From Thermoplasmatota archaeon (GTDB lineage: Archaea > Thermoplasmatota > Thermoplasmata > Lutacidiplasmatales > JAMCUS01), in NCBI GenBank assembly GCA_023379385.1, contig JAMCUS010000019.1, positions 1 through 64,000 on the forward strand: a DNA stretch of 64,000 bases, given 5' to 3'. Position numbers and translations under genes: made by a program. Positions 18,142 to 26,603 of this stretch are shown here, in pieces; position 1 is the stretch's first letter, and every line of letters starts with the position of its first letter. The notes beneath the pieces are model-generated. The model worked only from the letters and a program-made list of their open reading frames with translations. It was not told where the DNA came from and did not search any database.

Positions 18142-20961
18142 ATGAACAAAGATAAAGTCAGCAAATATGTGGCTATAGCAGCAGTGATAATTCTTGCTGC
18201 TACAGCATTTGCAGTATTTAGCGGGCCAAGGAGTGGGAATGAGATTAGCTTATCAATGGTATCTGGAAGTATATACAATGCAGCTATAGAGCACAGTGTA
18301 TACATGGGTGCGGATCATTACACAACGCCGGTCTATGTAATGATATCATTGAAATACAGGAATGAAAATGAGTTAAATCAGTATCTGCAGGAGGTATCAA
18401 CGCCTGGCAATCCGATATACAGGCATTATATAAATGAGAGTGAGTTTGTCAGACTCTACAGTCCAACAGAATCACAATACAGCGCGTTGGAGAATTATTT
18501 AACAGCGAATGGAATGAAGTACACAACATATGGAGACAGAATATCGATTAACGTGGTGGGAACAGCGCAGCAGTTTGACAAACTGTTTCATACAGAGATA
18601 AATCTATACAAGACAGGTAGTGGAAGGATCTTTTATGCAAACAGCATAGCGGTAGAGATGCCGAGTGACATAACACCTCTGGTGAATGGTATTGTGGGAT
18701 TGAACAACTATGTGGTATACCACAGTGATATAGTATTGCCACACGGTAATCATCTATATCAACTGGGTAAGGGAGTAAGAGGGAACTACATAATAGGCAA
18801 AGGGGTGGGAGTAAGCAATGTGCAGTTAACATTACCCGGAGATCTGCAGGTAGCATATCAGGAGAAGCCGATATTCAATGCGGGGATATACCCAAGCAAG
18901 GATATAATAGCGACAGTGTTATGGGCAGGAACCAACGGAGGATTCATGGGGATAGGCGGGACGCCGGTAGGGGCGTATGATCCGACAGATGTGAACACGT
19001 TCCTGAACAATACACTACCGAAAGGAGAGCCAATGCCAGTAGTGAAGGGAGTACCTGTGAATGGAGCGGTAGCGCCAGGAATATCAGCTACGAATGATAG
19101 TACAGGAGCAAATTTTGAAAATACATTGGATGTGGAATATGCATCAGAGATGGCACCTGGAGCGACGGTGGAATGTTTTTACGGGCCATCAGCGAGCAGT
19201 TCATCGATAGATAGTGCATTTACTAAAGCAGTGAACACGCCTGGAGTAGTGGTGATAAGCAATTCATGGGGAGGATCTGACCAGAATGATAGCACGTACG
19301 ATCAGCAGGTAGCGCACGCGAATGCAATAGGCATAACAGTGCTTGCAAGTTCAGGAGATTCCGGTAACAGTGCAGTTGGCTTCCCATCGACGGATGGGCA
19401 CAACGGGTACGGAGTGGTAGCAGTAGGAGGTACAACGATAACGTATACAGGTACACCTGGAATGAGAGGAGAGAACACAACAGGAATAGCGAATCAGGTA
19501 GCATGGTTTGATTCAAACTGGGGGGCAGTAACAGGGCAGAGCCAGCAGTACATAGGTAGCACGAGTGGAGTGAGCAGTGTATTCAGCGAGCCGACATGGC
19601 AGAGCGGGTCAGCAGATGCAGGGAAGGTAATATCTGGAGTGGGGAATGGCAGAGCCACAGCAGACATATCAGCAGTCGGTAATAACAGTTTAATATACAT
19701 ATCAATAGCGAATCAGACGACAGGAGCGATACAGAGTGGGTACATGTGGATAGCAGGTACGAGCATAGCCTCACCAGCGACCGCAGGAGAGATAGCAACG
19801 ATGGATGGATATATAACAGCGAAAGGAGGCAGTACAATGGGCTTTATGGATCCAGTGATATACAGATACGGGGATATGCAGTACAGCGGGAAATATAGCA
19901 GTGCGCCACCGTTTTACGATGTAACGCAGGGAGCTACATCCACCTATACAGCACTGAAAGGGTGGGACTTCCCGACAGGGTGGGGAAGTATAAATGCATG
20001 GAACTTTGTAAATATAGTATTAAACGGAACCAGCAGTGGTGGGGGAAGCGGAAACAGCAGTGCACCGCTAACAGCAACAGCTACAGCGACACCGACTGTT
20101 GGCACGGCACCATTAACGGTGAGTTTTGCAGGCAGTGCAGGTGGCGGGGTATCCCCGTACAACTATTCATGGAACTTTGGCAATGGAGCAACCGGTAATT
20201 CTCAGAAAATCTCTTACACCTATACAGCGGCAGGAAACTATACCGCGACTCTGACTGTTACAGATAAAAACAGTGTTAAGGCACAATCAAGCGTAAGTAT
20301 AACGGTTAACGCACCATCATCAGGTGGTAGCAATGGAACCGCCGGTTCATTGAAGATATCTGATATCAAAATAACTACCACAACATACGATATATTCATA
20401 CAGTGGAATACAAACATTGCAGCGAACTCGTCTGCAAGTATAGGTAGCAGTTCTGGAAGCTATAACTACGGTAATTTTCAGGGTGTAGATAGTGATCATG
20501 GACTTATGCACAACGTAACGGTTGGAGGTGCTACGCCTGGAACTGTATACTATCTGCAGCTATATGGTACATCAACAAATGGCAATGCCACCAAAGGGAG
20601 CGTAGCGAGTTCTCCGATGACTGTTACAACAGATAATGCAGTTATTTTATCCACAAATGGGTCTGCTACAGGTACACTGTATTACATTGGTGACGGTGCC
20701 TATTTTGTGGTAAACGTAACAAATAGCGAGTATAACAGTTCAATTATCCTGTATATAAGCGAAGTAGAGGGCTCATCGGGCAGTGTATACAACCTGTATG
20801 AGGGATATGGCTACATACCCACTACTGCTGTTTACGATAACAACGCTTCAGGGCCAGATGCATCACTTTTCGTACCTCTGTTGGGGCCTGGTTTCTATTA
20901 CATATTCATAACATCGTCATCTGGAACAGGTAGCTTCTCGATAAATGCATCACTCTATTAA
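18142..20961 (+). CDS. Secreted sedolisin/kumamolisin-type acid protease (S53) with PKD domain
   Basis: 939 residues. A signal anchor spans residues 8-30. A pro-kumamolisin activation domain covers about 45-190. The catalytic domain follows, with Glu326 and Asp330 in FENTLDVEY, Asp406 in SSGDSG (oxyanion) and nucleophile Ser541 in AGTSIASP, all the S53 catalytic residues. A calcium-site-like segment is GWDFPTGWGSINAW near 610. A Gly/Ser linker leads to a PKD domain (about 650-735), a fibronectin-like domain (about 745-830) and a C-terminal beta domain. This should be an extracellular protease active at low pH, feeding the neighbouring permease and dehydrogenase. The catalytic-domain DNA looks richer in G and AGG/GGA codons than its surroundings, which may mean a transferred core. 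Confidence 0.93.
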   Translation: MNKDKVSKYVAIAAVIILAATAFAVFSGPRSGNEISLSMVSGSIYNAAIEHSVYMGADHYTTPVYVMISLKYRNENELNQYLQEVSTPGNPIYRHYINESEFVRLYSPTESQYSALENYLTANGMKYTTYGDRISINVVGTAQQFDKLFHTEINLYKTGSGRIFYANSIAVEMPSDITPLVNGIVGLNNYVVYHSDIVLPHGNHLYQLGKGVRGNYIIGKGVGVSNVQLTLPGDLQVAYQEKPIFNAGIYPSKDIIATVLWAGTNGGFMGIGGTPVGAYDPTDVNTFLNNTLPKGEPMPVVKGVPVNGAVAPGISATNDSTGANFENTLDVEYASEMAPGATVECFYGPSASSSSIDSAFTKAVNTPGVVVISNSWGGSDQNDSTYDQQVAHANAIGITVLASSGDSGNSAVGFPSTDGHNGYGVVAVGGTTITYTGTPGMRGENTTGIANQVAWFDSNWGAVTGQSQQYIGSTSGVSSVFSEPTWQSGSADAGKVISGVGNGRATADISAVGNNSLIYISIANQTTGAIQSGYMWIAGTSIASPATAGEIATMDGYITAKGGSTMGFMDPVIYRYGDMQYSGKYSSAPPFYDVTQGATSTYTALKGWDFPTGWGSINAWNFVNIVLNGTSSGGGSGNSSAPLTATATATPTVGTAPLTVSFAGSAGGGVSPYNYSWNFGNGATGNSQKISYTYTAAGNYTATLTVTDKNSVKAQSSVSITVNAPSSGGSNGTAGSLKISDIKITTTTYDIFIQWNTNIAANSSASIGSSSGSYNYGNFQGVDSDHGLMHNVTVGGATPGTVYYLQLYGTSTNGNATKGSVASSPMTVTTDNAVILSTNGSATGTLYYIGDGAYFVVNVTNSEYNSSIILYISEVEGSSGSVYNLYEGYGYIPTTAVYDNNASGPDASLFVPLLGPGFYYIFITSSSGTGSFSINASLY

Positions 20962-21006
20962 CCTTTTTAAAAATTTTAAGTTTTATTATTTATTTTATTA
21001 AAATAT

Positions 21007-22077
21007 TTATAGTACGCTCATCTGTGATAACTTTTCCGGTAAATAGTGGTCGCTAACAAACTCCAGTCCATACTTTGCCAGGGATTGTTGCTCTGCTTTT
21101 TTATTTATATTCAGCATAAGTTCTATTTCATTTTTCCAGAATTCGGTATTGAATCTTGGATCTGTAAGTTCGGCTTTTAATGCATTAACATCCTCTCCCT
21201 TTAGCTTATCAGTCGGTAAATTATAATTTATGATATCTGATGCTGTAACCCCCATGAATTCTGCGGATGGAGTTGCCAAATAATCCGAAATATGTGATGT
21301 TTTAATGGCTCCATACGCCACAGATGCAAATATTCGGAATGACCACGGATCCCCATCTGTAAATACCACAACAGGCAGGTTCATCTCTTCAGAACATCTC
21401 TTTATAAATCGTCTCGTTGATCGTGCTGGCTGTCCCTTCAAATGCACAAGTACGGCACCATATTTTTCATCAAATCTATTTTCAGTTAGTCTATCAAACA
21501 TACCTCCACATTCTATTGCCAGTATAAATTTTGCGTTGGTAGATATAAAATTTATCTTTTCGCTTTCTACGTTGTATGGTAACGCATACCCTCCGTCGCC
21601 AACATCGTCCTTGCAGTTGATCTTTTTTTTATTACCTTTTCTGTTCACCTCTGTAATTGTCAGATCCCCTATGACTGAAGCACCATTTTCTTCGGGTCTT
21701 ATTCTAAGATTCTCCCTCATTTTATCTGTTAAAATTTCCAGATCCTCTACAAGTTTGTTGGATTCATCCTGCATGCTGAATTTACCATTTTTCCATTGTT
21801 CCGAAATATAATACAATTCTCTCAATGTGGATGTTTTTTCTTCCCTGCTCATATTGAGTATGAATTCAATGGTATAAAGCGTTCTGAGTATTGATCTGGC
21901 ACCATTGAGTTTCATGGCTGATCTTTTTATGCATGAATTTCCTATATTCCATACGCCTGTATTATTATTGATCTGCAAATTTTTTCTATTTCTTGCTTTT
22001 ATGGAAAGATATGGTATCTCCTCCCTTTTTATCTGTTCGTAAATTTCATCTACAACTTCTTTAAGAGTCCTGCTCAT
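21007..22077 (-). CDS. top6A: DNA topoisomerase VI subunit A
   Basis: About 356 residues. Topo VI cuts both strands of a duplex and passes another through, and the A subunit is the Spo11-like cleaving subunit. The catalytic Tyr is in STLRELYYISEQW near residue 120. The Toprim metal site shows IECGGMFDRL and FTDGDPWSFRI (DxD), followed by YGAIKTSHISDYLATP. I chose ATG 22077 because GAGGAGG stands 6 bases before it. An upstream in-frame ATG at 22107 would overlap top6B by 47 bp. With this start the overlap is 17 bp, still implying coupled translation. Confidence 0.95.
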   Translation of the reverse strand: MSRTLKEVVDEIYEQIKREEIPYLSIKARNRKNLQINNNTGVWNIGNSCIKRSAMKLNGARSILRTLYTIEFILNMSREEKTSTLRELYYISEQWKNGKFSMQDESNKLVEDLEILTDKMRENLRIRPEENGASVIGDLTITEVNRKGNKKKINCKDDVGDGGYALPYNVESEKINFISTNAKFILAIECGGMFDRLTENRFDEKYGAVLVHLKGQPARSTRRFIKRCSEEMNLPVVVFTDGDPWSFRIFASVAYGAIKTSHISDYLATPSAEFMGVTASDIINYNLPTDKLKGEDVNALKAELTDPRFNTEFWKNEIELMLNINKKAEQQSLAKYGLEFVSDHYLPEKLSQMSVL

Positions 22078-23986
22078 CCTCATCCTCCTCGCTGGAATCC
22101 TCCTCATTTTCCTCTATAACAGGCATGTCTATATCCCAGTCACCCGGTAATGGCTCAATACCTATAACCTCTGTTCCTGTTACGTCTGCGTAGTATATTT
22201 CTGCATCATCACTGGCAGATAGAATTTCCATAGAGAGTGTTTTTGTGTTACCAGAATCGATATTTTTAACGATCCATTTTATTCTTCCATTTTCGTTTAC
22301 TACGTTTTTATCACTTAAACTCTTAATGGTTACTGTCCCGCAGTCTATATATACGGTTATCTGCTGTTCCGCTGAGGTATAATTCGTTACCTGTATGGTA
22401 TATTTTTTACCCTTTTCACCGGTATTCTCTTTTATGACGTTTACCCAGAGAACATTCATTATTTTAGCAATTATTGAATTATATCTGATTTCAGGTCTAC
22501 CTGTTATAGCAACGGTTTTTTCCGTTATTAAAGGCAGAATTTCATTAATAATCTCAAATTTCTCTTCAATTTTCTTTCTTCTAATCTCCTTGTTCAGATG
22601 CATTCTCAGTCTCCTGCCCAGTCGCTGCACTACCTCCTTAATCTCATTCTCAATTTCAGGAATTTCTGCGATAGCCTCCTTTGCCTCTGACGTATACGGT
22701 ATTTTGGTAGATGCGACATGAACCAGAGCGACAGCAGGACCTGAAGGTATTCCGGAACCTCCACGCTGTTCAAGTCCGTACTGCTTCCAGTTTACAGATG
22801 ATATTGCATTTGTTATAAGGCATCCACCCTGTTGAAATAGGAGCGGTACCCTGTTGGCGTACCTCAATATCTGGATGGGCTGATCTGCGGGCAGATCACC
22901 ACCCCATACCATTCCAGCTTCTACAATGAATGGATTTCCATTCCAGATTTTTGGTTTTCCTGTTACCGGTGATACATAATAGTCTGGCTTAAGAGCACCG
23001 ATCACATTTTTCAATCCTTTTTTTATAAGGTCCTCCTCAATGGGTATAAGCGCTTCATCTGTTGGCTCCTGTACGGGTAGTTTCTTGATATATTCAACGA
23101 TCCGTTTAATATGCTCGTGTTTAAGGGCATGTATCTTTATATTTTTTACATCAGCATCGCTTTCAATTTCACTGGCAATCCTTGTGGATATATTGCTGAA
23201 ATTTTTTAAAAAGAAATCCTTTACAGACATGTCCGGTGATCTCTTTATGATCTCCATGATGTTTCCAATCTCTATACCGTATATGTACGGTTTTATAACC
23301 TTTGGCAATCTTGGAATTCTATCCGTTACCCGGGCAAATTTAACAATGTTTTTATCAGGTTCTATTAACTCTATGGTTATGTGTGGATTGACTATCGCTG
23401 TATTTTTTATATATTCATATATACTCTGCTTTCCTCTCTGATATTTTCCCTTCATGAATAGAGTTATGGATAGGCCATGATCAACATGTTCCCACATCAT
23501 AACCTCCTTCTCCATGATCTCTGGTTCATTTTTTTTCAGATTTATCATTAGCTTAACTACATAGGCGACCCTGTCTTCCGCACGCTTGGAAATAATTTTT
23601 GCAGGTTTACCGGTGGTAATCTGTGAGTATAATACTGCTGCAGATATACCTATTCCCTGCTGCCCTCTTGCCTGAACCACGCTGTGAAATTTGGTTCCAT
23701 AAAGAAGTGATCCGAAGGAGGAGGCGATCTTGTTTTTATCTATACCAGGGCCATTATCTGTTATATTGACCTCAAATTCGTGATTCTCACGCTCAACGAT
23801 CTCAATTCTGATAGAAGGGAGTATTCCAGCAGACTCACATGCGTCAAGGGAGTTATCAACAGCCTCCTTTACAGAGGTTAGCAAAGCTCTCTGTGAATTT
23901 TCGAAACCAAGAATATGCCTGTTCTTTTCAAAAAACTCGGCTATGGAAATCTTATTTTCATCTGTTTTTAACATCTCATTTGCCAC
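22061..23986 (-). CDS. top6B: DNA topoisomerase VI subunit B
   Basis: 641 residues, longer than the common ~530, with an Ig-like and acidic tail at the C-terminus (ending in EEDEDEQDS). This ATPase subunit of topo VI dimerises on ATP binding to drive strand passage. The GHKL fold shows VKEAVDNSLDACESAG (Asn for Mg-ATP, near residue 40), NITDNGPGIDKNKI, ARGQQGIGISAAVLY (ATP lid) and the transducer-domain segment NPFIVEAGMVWGGDLP with its conserved switch-Lys region upstream (SPVTGKPKIWNG). It is the first gene of the top6B-top6A operon. Confidence 0.96.
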   Translation of the reverse strand: MANEMLKTDENKISIAEFFEKNRHILGFENSQRALLTSVKEAVDNSLDACESAGILPSIRIEIVERENHEFEVNITDNGPGIDKNKIASSFGSLLYGTKFHSVVQARGQQGIGISAAVLYSQITTGKPAKIISKRAEDRVAYVVKLMINLKKNEPEIMEKEVMMWEHVDHGLSITLFMKGKYQRGKQSIYEYIKNTAIVNPHITIELIEPDKNIVKFARVTDRIPRLPKVIKPYIYGIEIGNIMEIIKRSPDMSVKDFFLKNFSNISTRIASEIESDADVKNIKIHALKHEHIKRIVEYIKKLPVQEPTDEALIPIEEDLIKKGLKNVIGALKPDYYVSPVTGKPKIWNGNPFIVEAGMVWGGDLPADQPIQILRYANRVPLLFQQGGCLITNAISSVNWKQYGLEQRGGSGIPSGPAVALVHVASTKIPYTSEAKEAIAEIPEIENEIKEVVQRLGRRLRMHLNKEIRRKKIEEKFEIINEILPLITEKTVAITGRPEIRYNSIIAKIMNVLWVNVIKENTGEKGKKYTIQVTNYTSAEQQITVYIDCGTVTIKSLSDKNVVNENGRIKWIVKNIDSGNTKTLSMEILSASDDAEIYYADVTGTEVIGIEPLPGDWDIDMPVIEENEEDSSEEDEDEQDS

Positions 23987-24084
23987 CGTTTCAACGTTAG
24001 CAGGTATCCATCAATCAGACTCCCGTGATCCTGTTGACCCTACGCCATTGAAGTATATATCCACTGCATGGTCATTTATCCCTG

Positions 24085-25041
24085 TCATTTATGTGATAAC
24101 ATAGGGTTCTTTAAAGCTTTAGATATTGCATATTTATATCCGATTATGCCTATAACCACAACTGCAATAATCACCAGAAAGAATCCGATACCCAGGTTAT
24201 GCAAATTATGGACGTAGATCGGTGTTACAACACCGTAGTCCAGAATTGATGGAAATAAAATAATTGCAATACCGGAAACTATAAAGGCCAGACCACCATA
24301 TTCCAGTACAAAGGTAGAGATGGTCTTGCCGACGTAAGCAATACCCTCTTTGGTCAGTTTTTTTATATTGCTTAACCATTTTCCAAATATCGTACCGAAC
24401 AGAATCTGCATGGTCATGGTTCCAAGACCGAATAGTAACCCTGGTACGAATCCCAGGTAAACGGATGGCATAGAGGGTGCCAGTACTGTGTATATTATCA
24501 ATGCAAAAGCTCCAAACCCGAAGCCAGCTATAAATCCATGGAGAAGTGCAAGATTGGAGGGTACAGGTTTCAGATCTATGCAATCGTCAGATACACATGC
24601 CGGATTTACGTTGTGGTTAAACTCCTCTCTCTGTGTTTCACTGTCTTTTTTGTGAATGCCAGTTAAGGTACCGAGCAGTTCTTCAATATAATGCCAGTGA
24701 AAATATTTGCCTTTCCTGGCAATATACAATCCTGCCAGCGCCATTGCCAGTCCAACAAACAGATATGTTATTCCAAATACCATGGCACTCATAAAAAATC
24801 CTGCGAGTGCAAGATAGCTGAGCTCTGATAAAATTGCCCTCTGAATCGTGAATCCTGTAGAAAAGATAAGGCCTGTTTTTGCACCACCCCTGGTGCTGTA
24901 GGACCCCACGGAATATGAAAAGGTAATGGGCCATGTATGCTCATCAGGCGTTACTCCGTGCATTACGCCCAGCAGGTATGAGATTATGAACGCACTTGCA
25001 AGATCCAAATTTTGGGGATTCCATAAATTAATTACTACCAT
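24085..25041 (-). CDS. Membrane transporter, NicO/UreH-like (probable divalent metal)
   Basis: About 318 residues with 6-8 predicted transmembrane helices and a His-containing loop (YFHWHYIEELLG). The first helix carries GVMHGVTPDEHTWP, resembling the His/Asp motif of nickel/cobalt transporters of the NicO/RcnA group, and LLHGFIAGFGFGAFALI repeats the HG motif later, suggesting an internal duplication. Probable role: nickel, cobalt or other divalent metal movement across the membrane; direction unknown. It begins 13 bp after the DtxR-type regulator, giving a two-gene operon. I prefer ATG 25041 over the upstream GTGs because GGTGG precedes it. Confidence 0.65.
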   Translation of the reverse strand: MVVINLWNPQNLDLASAFIISYLLGVMHGVTPDEHTWPITFSYSVGSYSTRGGAKTGLIFSTGFTIQRAILSELSYLALAGFFMSAMVFGITYLFVGLAMALAGLYIARKGKYFHWHYIEELLGTLTGIHKKDSETQREEFNHNVNPACVSDDCIDLKPVPSNLALLHGFIAGFGFGAFALIIYTVLAPSMPSVYLGFVPGLLFGLGTMTMQILFGTIFGKWLSNIKKLTKEGIAYVGKTISTFVLEYGGLAFIVSGIAIILFPSILDYGVVTPIYVHNLHNLGIGFFLVIIAVVVIGIIGYKYAISKALKNPMLSHK

Positions 25042-25054
25042 ATCCACCACTGGT

Positions 25055-25477
25055 TCAATCTGACCCCTCCTGAATTTTCATTCCGTGAGGGCAATTAACC
25101 GGATTTCCAAGCTTGATCAAAATCAGTTTAGCAGTTGTGTCATTTATCATATAGTCAAAATTACTGGCTTCTGCACATGCATCATCAATTGATACACCAC
25201 AATCCACAAAAAACGTTTCCAGTATTCTATGTATCATAATAATCTTTGAATAAATCTCCCTACCTTTTTCTGTAAGAATGATCATACCCCGGTTCCGTTC
25301 TATCATCTTTTTATTTTCCAGTCTGTGCAATAGCTCTTCTACAGTGGGTGGTTTTACATGCATGGCTTCAGCCAATTCTGAAACACGGATCGGAAAGCTG
25401 TTTCTGTCGCTATTCTTTATTACCAGAATACACGCTCTCTCCTTTTTCGTAAGGGTGTGATTAGCATTACTATACAT
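25055..25477 (-). CDS. DtxR/MntR-family metal-dependent transcriptional repressor
   Basis: 140 residues. The N-terminal winged helix (residues 8-65) has the DtxR pattern: IRVSELAEAMHVKPPTVEEL recognition region, then LENKKMIERNRGMIILTEKG for the wing. The second domain (about 72-140) has IHRILETFFVDCGVSIDDACAEAS, the metal-binding and dimerisation segment, and ends in NCPHGMKI, a typical DtxR C-terminus with Cys and His metal ligands. It lacks the SH3-like third domain, as do short MntR-type members. It presumably senses Fe, Mn or Ni and controls its own operon with the transporter downstream. The ATG sits inside a large palindrome. Confidence 0.88.
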   Translation of the reverse strand: MYSNANHTLTKKERACILVIKNSDRNSFPIRVSELAEAMHVKPPTVEELLHRLENKKMIERNRGMIILTEKGREIYSKIIMIHRILETFFVDCGVSIDDACAEASNFDYMINDTTAKLILIKLGNPVNCPHGMKIQEGSD

Positions 25478-25497
25478 ATGTTAGTATTATGCTAATC
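25459..25497. promoter_or_regulatory. Operator palindrome overlapping the start of the DtxR-type gene
   Basis: GATTAGCAT at 25459 and ATGCTAATC at 25489 form perfect 9-bp arms. Inside are TACTA/TAGTA and the self-complementary ACATATGT around the start codon. This symmetric 39-bp site is a strong candidate for autoregulatory binding. Because it covers the first codons, the transcript is probably leaderless or nearly so. Confidence 0.65.
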
Positions 25498-25551
25498 AAC
25501 TATATATTGTTATTGTAATCATGGCAACATGGAGACTGAAAAAGGTGTCAA

Positions 25552-26442
25552 TTAATCGTATATAAAATCATCCAACTGCAGCTCTGTTATCTCTCTTTTC
25601 ATTTTTTTTATTTTGTCAAGTTCTGTAGCCATCATGGTTGTCAGATATGATGGTAAAATTCTGATGTTATTGCTGATCAGTATTAAATTGCGTATATCTA
25701 TATCCTGTATTACGAACATCCTGTTGATAGCCACAAGAATTGCATAACCATATTTCCAATCACTGTTTTTTACTGAATTAAACAGGTTCCATTGATTCTC
25801 AATATCGTTATTTAGATTCACTATCTTTTGAAGCAATGCGTTTATCTCCTCTATTTTTTCTCGTACCATAACTCCATTACTATTTTTTGACAATTTATCA
25901 TTGGAATCAGAAAATTTTTTTATTGTGTAATCAAAAACTATTTCCACAGGTGTTATATGATAAAAATTTTGAAGGGATCTGAGTAACTGTGGCAGAGGTG
26001 AGGCCACCTTTCTTATTGACAATATTAACGATATTGCAGATTCATAACTGAGATTGAGATCTGGATTTGATTTACCATTCATAAGCGAAGCTGTTAAAGC
26101 AATGATGGACCTGTTCATTCCACCGTAACAGAAAAATATAACCTTTTTACCCCCGGCTATGAAGTCACCTGCTTTATAAACGATTTCATTCATTATATTA
26201 AACGGTATTTTAGCGCCGTTATCCAGCGGTATGTGGACATACTCTATATTCACATTTTTGAAAACTTTTTCTGCATTGATCTCTTTAGCCATATTTATAA
26301 CCGCAGTGTTACTGTTCAGGGTATCCAGTATTTCCTCCACCTCTATGAGCGCACCCACACCGTAACTCTCTGTTATCCATGTAAAACCGAAGTGAGATGT
26401 TCCCCTTACCTGATTTACTATATATTCCCAGCTTTTATTCAT
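25552..26442 (-). CDS. Cysteine phosphatase-like protein (CX5R motif)
   Basis: 296 residues. VIFFCYGGMNRSI at 101-113 has the CX5R core of dual-specificity/tyrosine phosphatases (Cys105, Arg111) preceded by Phe instead of the usual His, and HIPLDNG near 74 offers a candidate general-acid Asp. The N-terminal 150 residues fit a small DSP fold. The C-terminal half is helical with Leu/Ile/Asn heptads and no known domain. It could dephosphorylate proteins, RNA ends or phosphoinositide-like substrates, and family resemblance does not say which. It is monocistronic by spacing. Two 15-bp direct repeats flank its TATA-like sequence. Confidence 0.6.
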   Translation of the reverse strand: MNKSWEYIVNQVRGTSHFGFTWITESYGVGALIEVEEILDTLNSNTAVINMAKEINAEKVFKNVNIEYVHIPLDNGAKIPFNIMNEIVYKAGDFIAGGKKVIFFCYGGMNRSIIALTASLMNGKSNPDLNLSYESAISLILSIRKVASPLPQLLRSLQNFYHITPVEIVFDYTIKKFSDSNDKLSKNSNGVMVREKIEEINALLQKIVNLNNDIENQWNLFNSVKNSDWKYGYAILVAINRMFVIQDIDIRNLILISNNIRILPSYLTTMMATELDKIKKMKREITELQLDDFIYD

Positions 26443-26445
26443 GCA

Positions 26446-26495
26446 TATTATGATGTACTCAATACAGATAAATATAGCGTTATTATGATGTACTC
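26446..26495. promoter_or_regulatory. Direct repeats flanking the promoter of the phosphatase-like gene
   Basis: TATTATGATGTACTC occurs at 26446-26460 and again at 26481-26495, exactly 35 bp apart. Between them, on the minus strand, lies CTATATTTAT, a plausible TATA box 25-35 bp before the ATG at 26442. The arrangement suggests two binding sites for one regulator, or a short duplication. Confidence 0.5.
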
Positions 26496-26603
26496 CCCAA
26501 TTATTTGGAATCTTTAATTATCAGTGAATTGTACCGACTTATTCTAAAAAGAGGCAAAGCAATTCAGCGTTAAAATATACTGGATATTATCTGAAAAAGA
26601 GGG

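Noticed and set aside
22078-22107. Upstream start for topoisomerase VI A adding MRRIPARRMR
   Set aside because: The GAGGAGG site lies inside this extension and is correctly spaced for the ATG at 22077.
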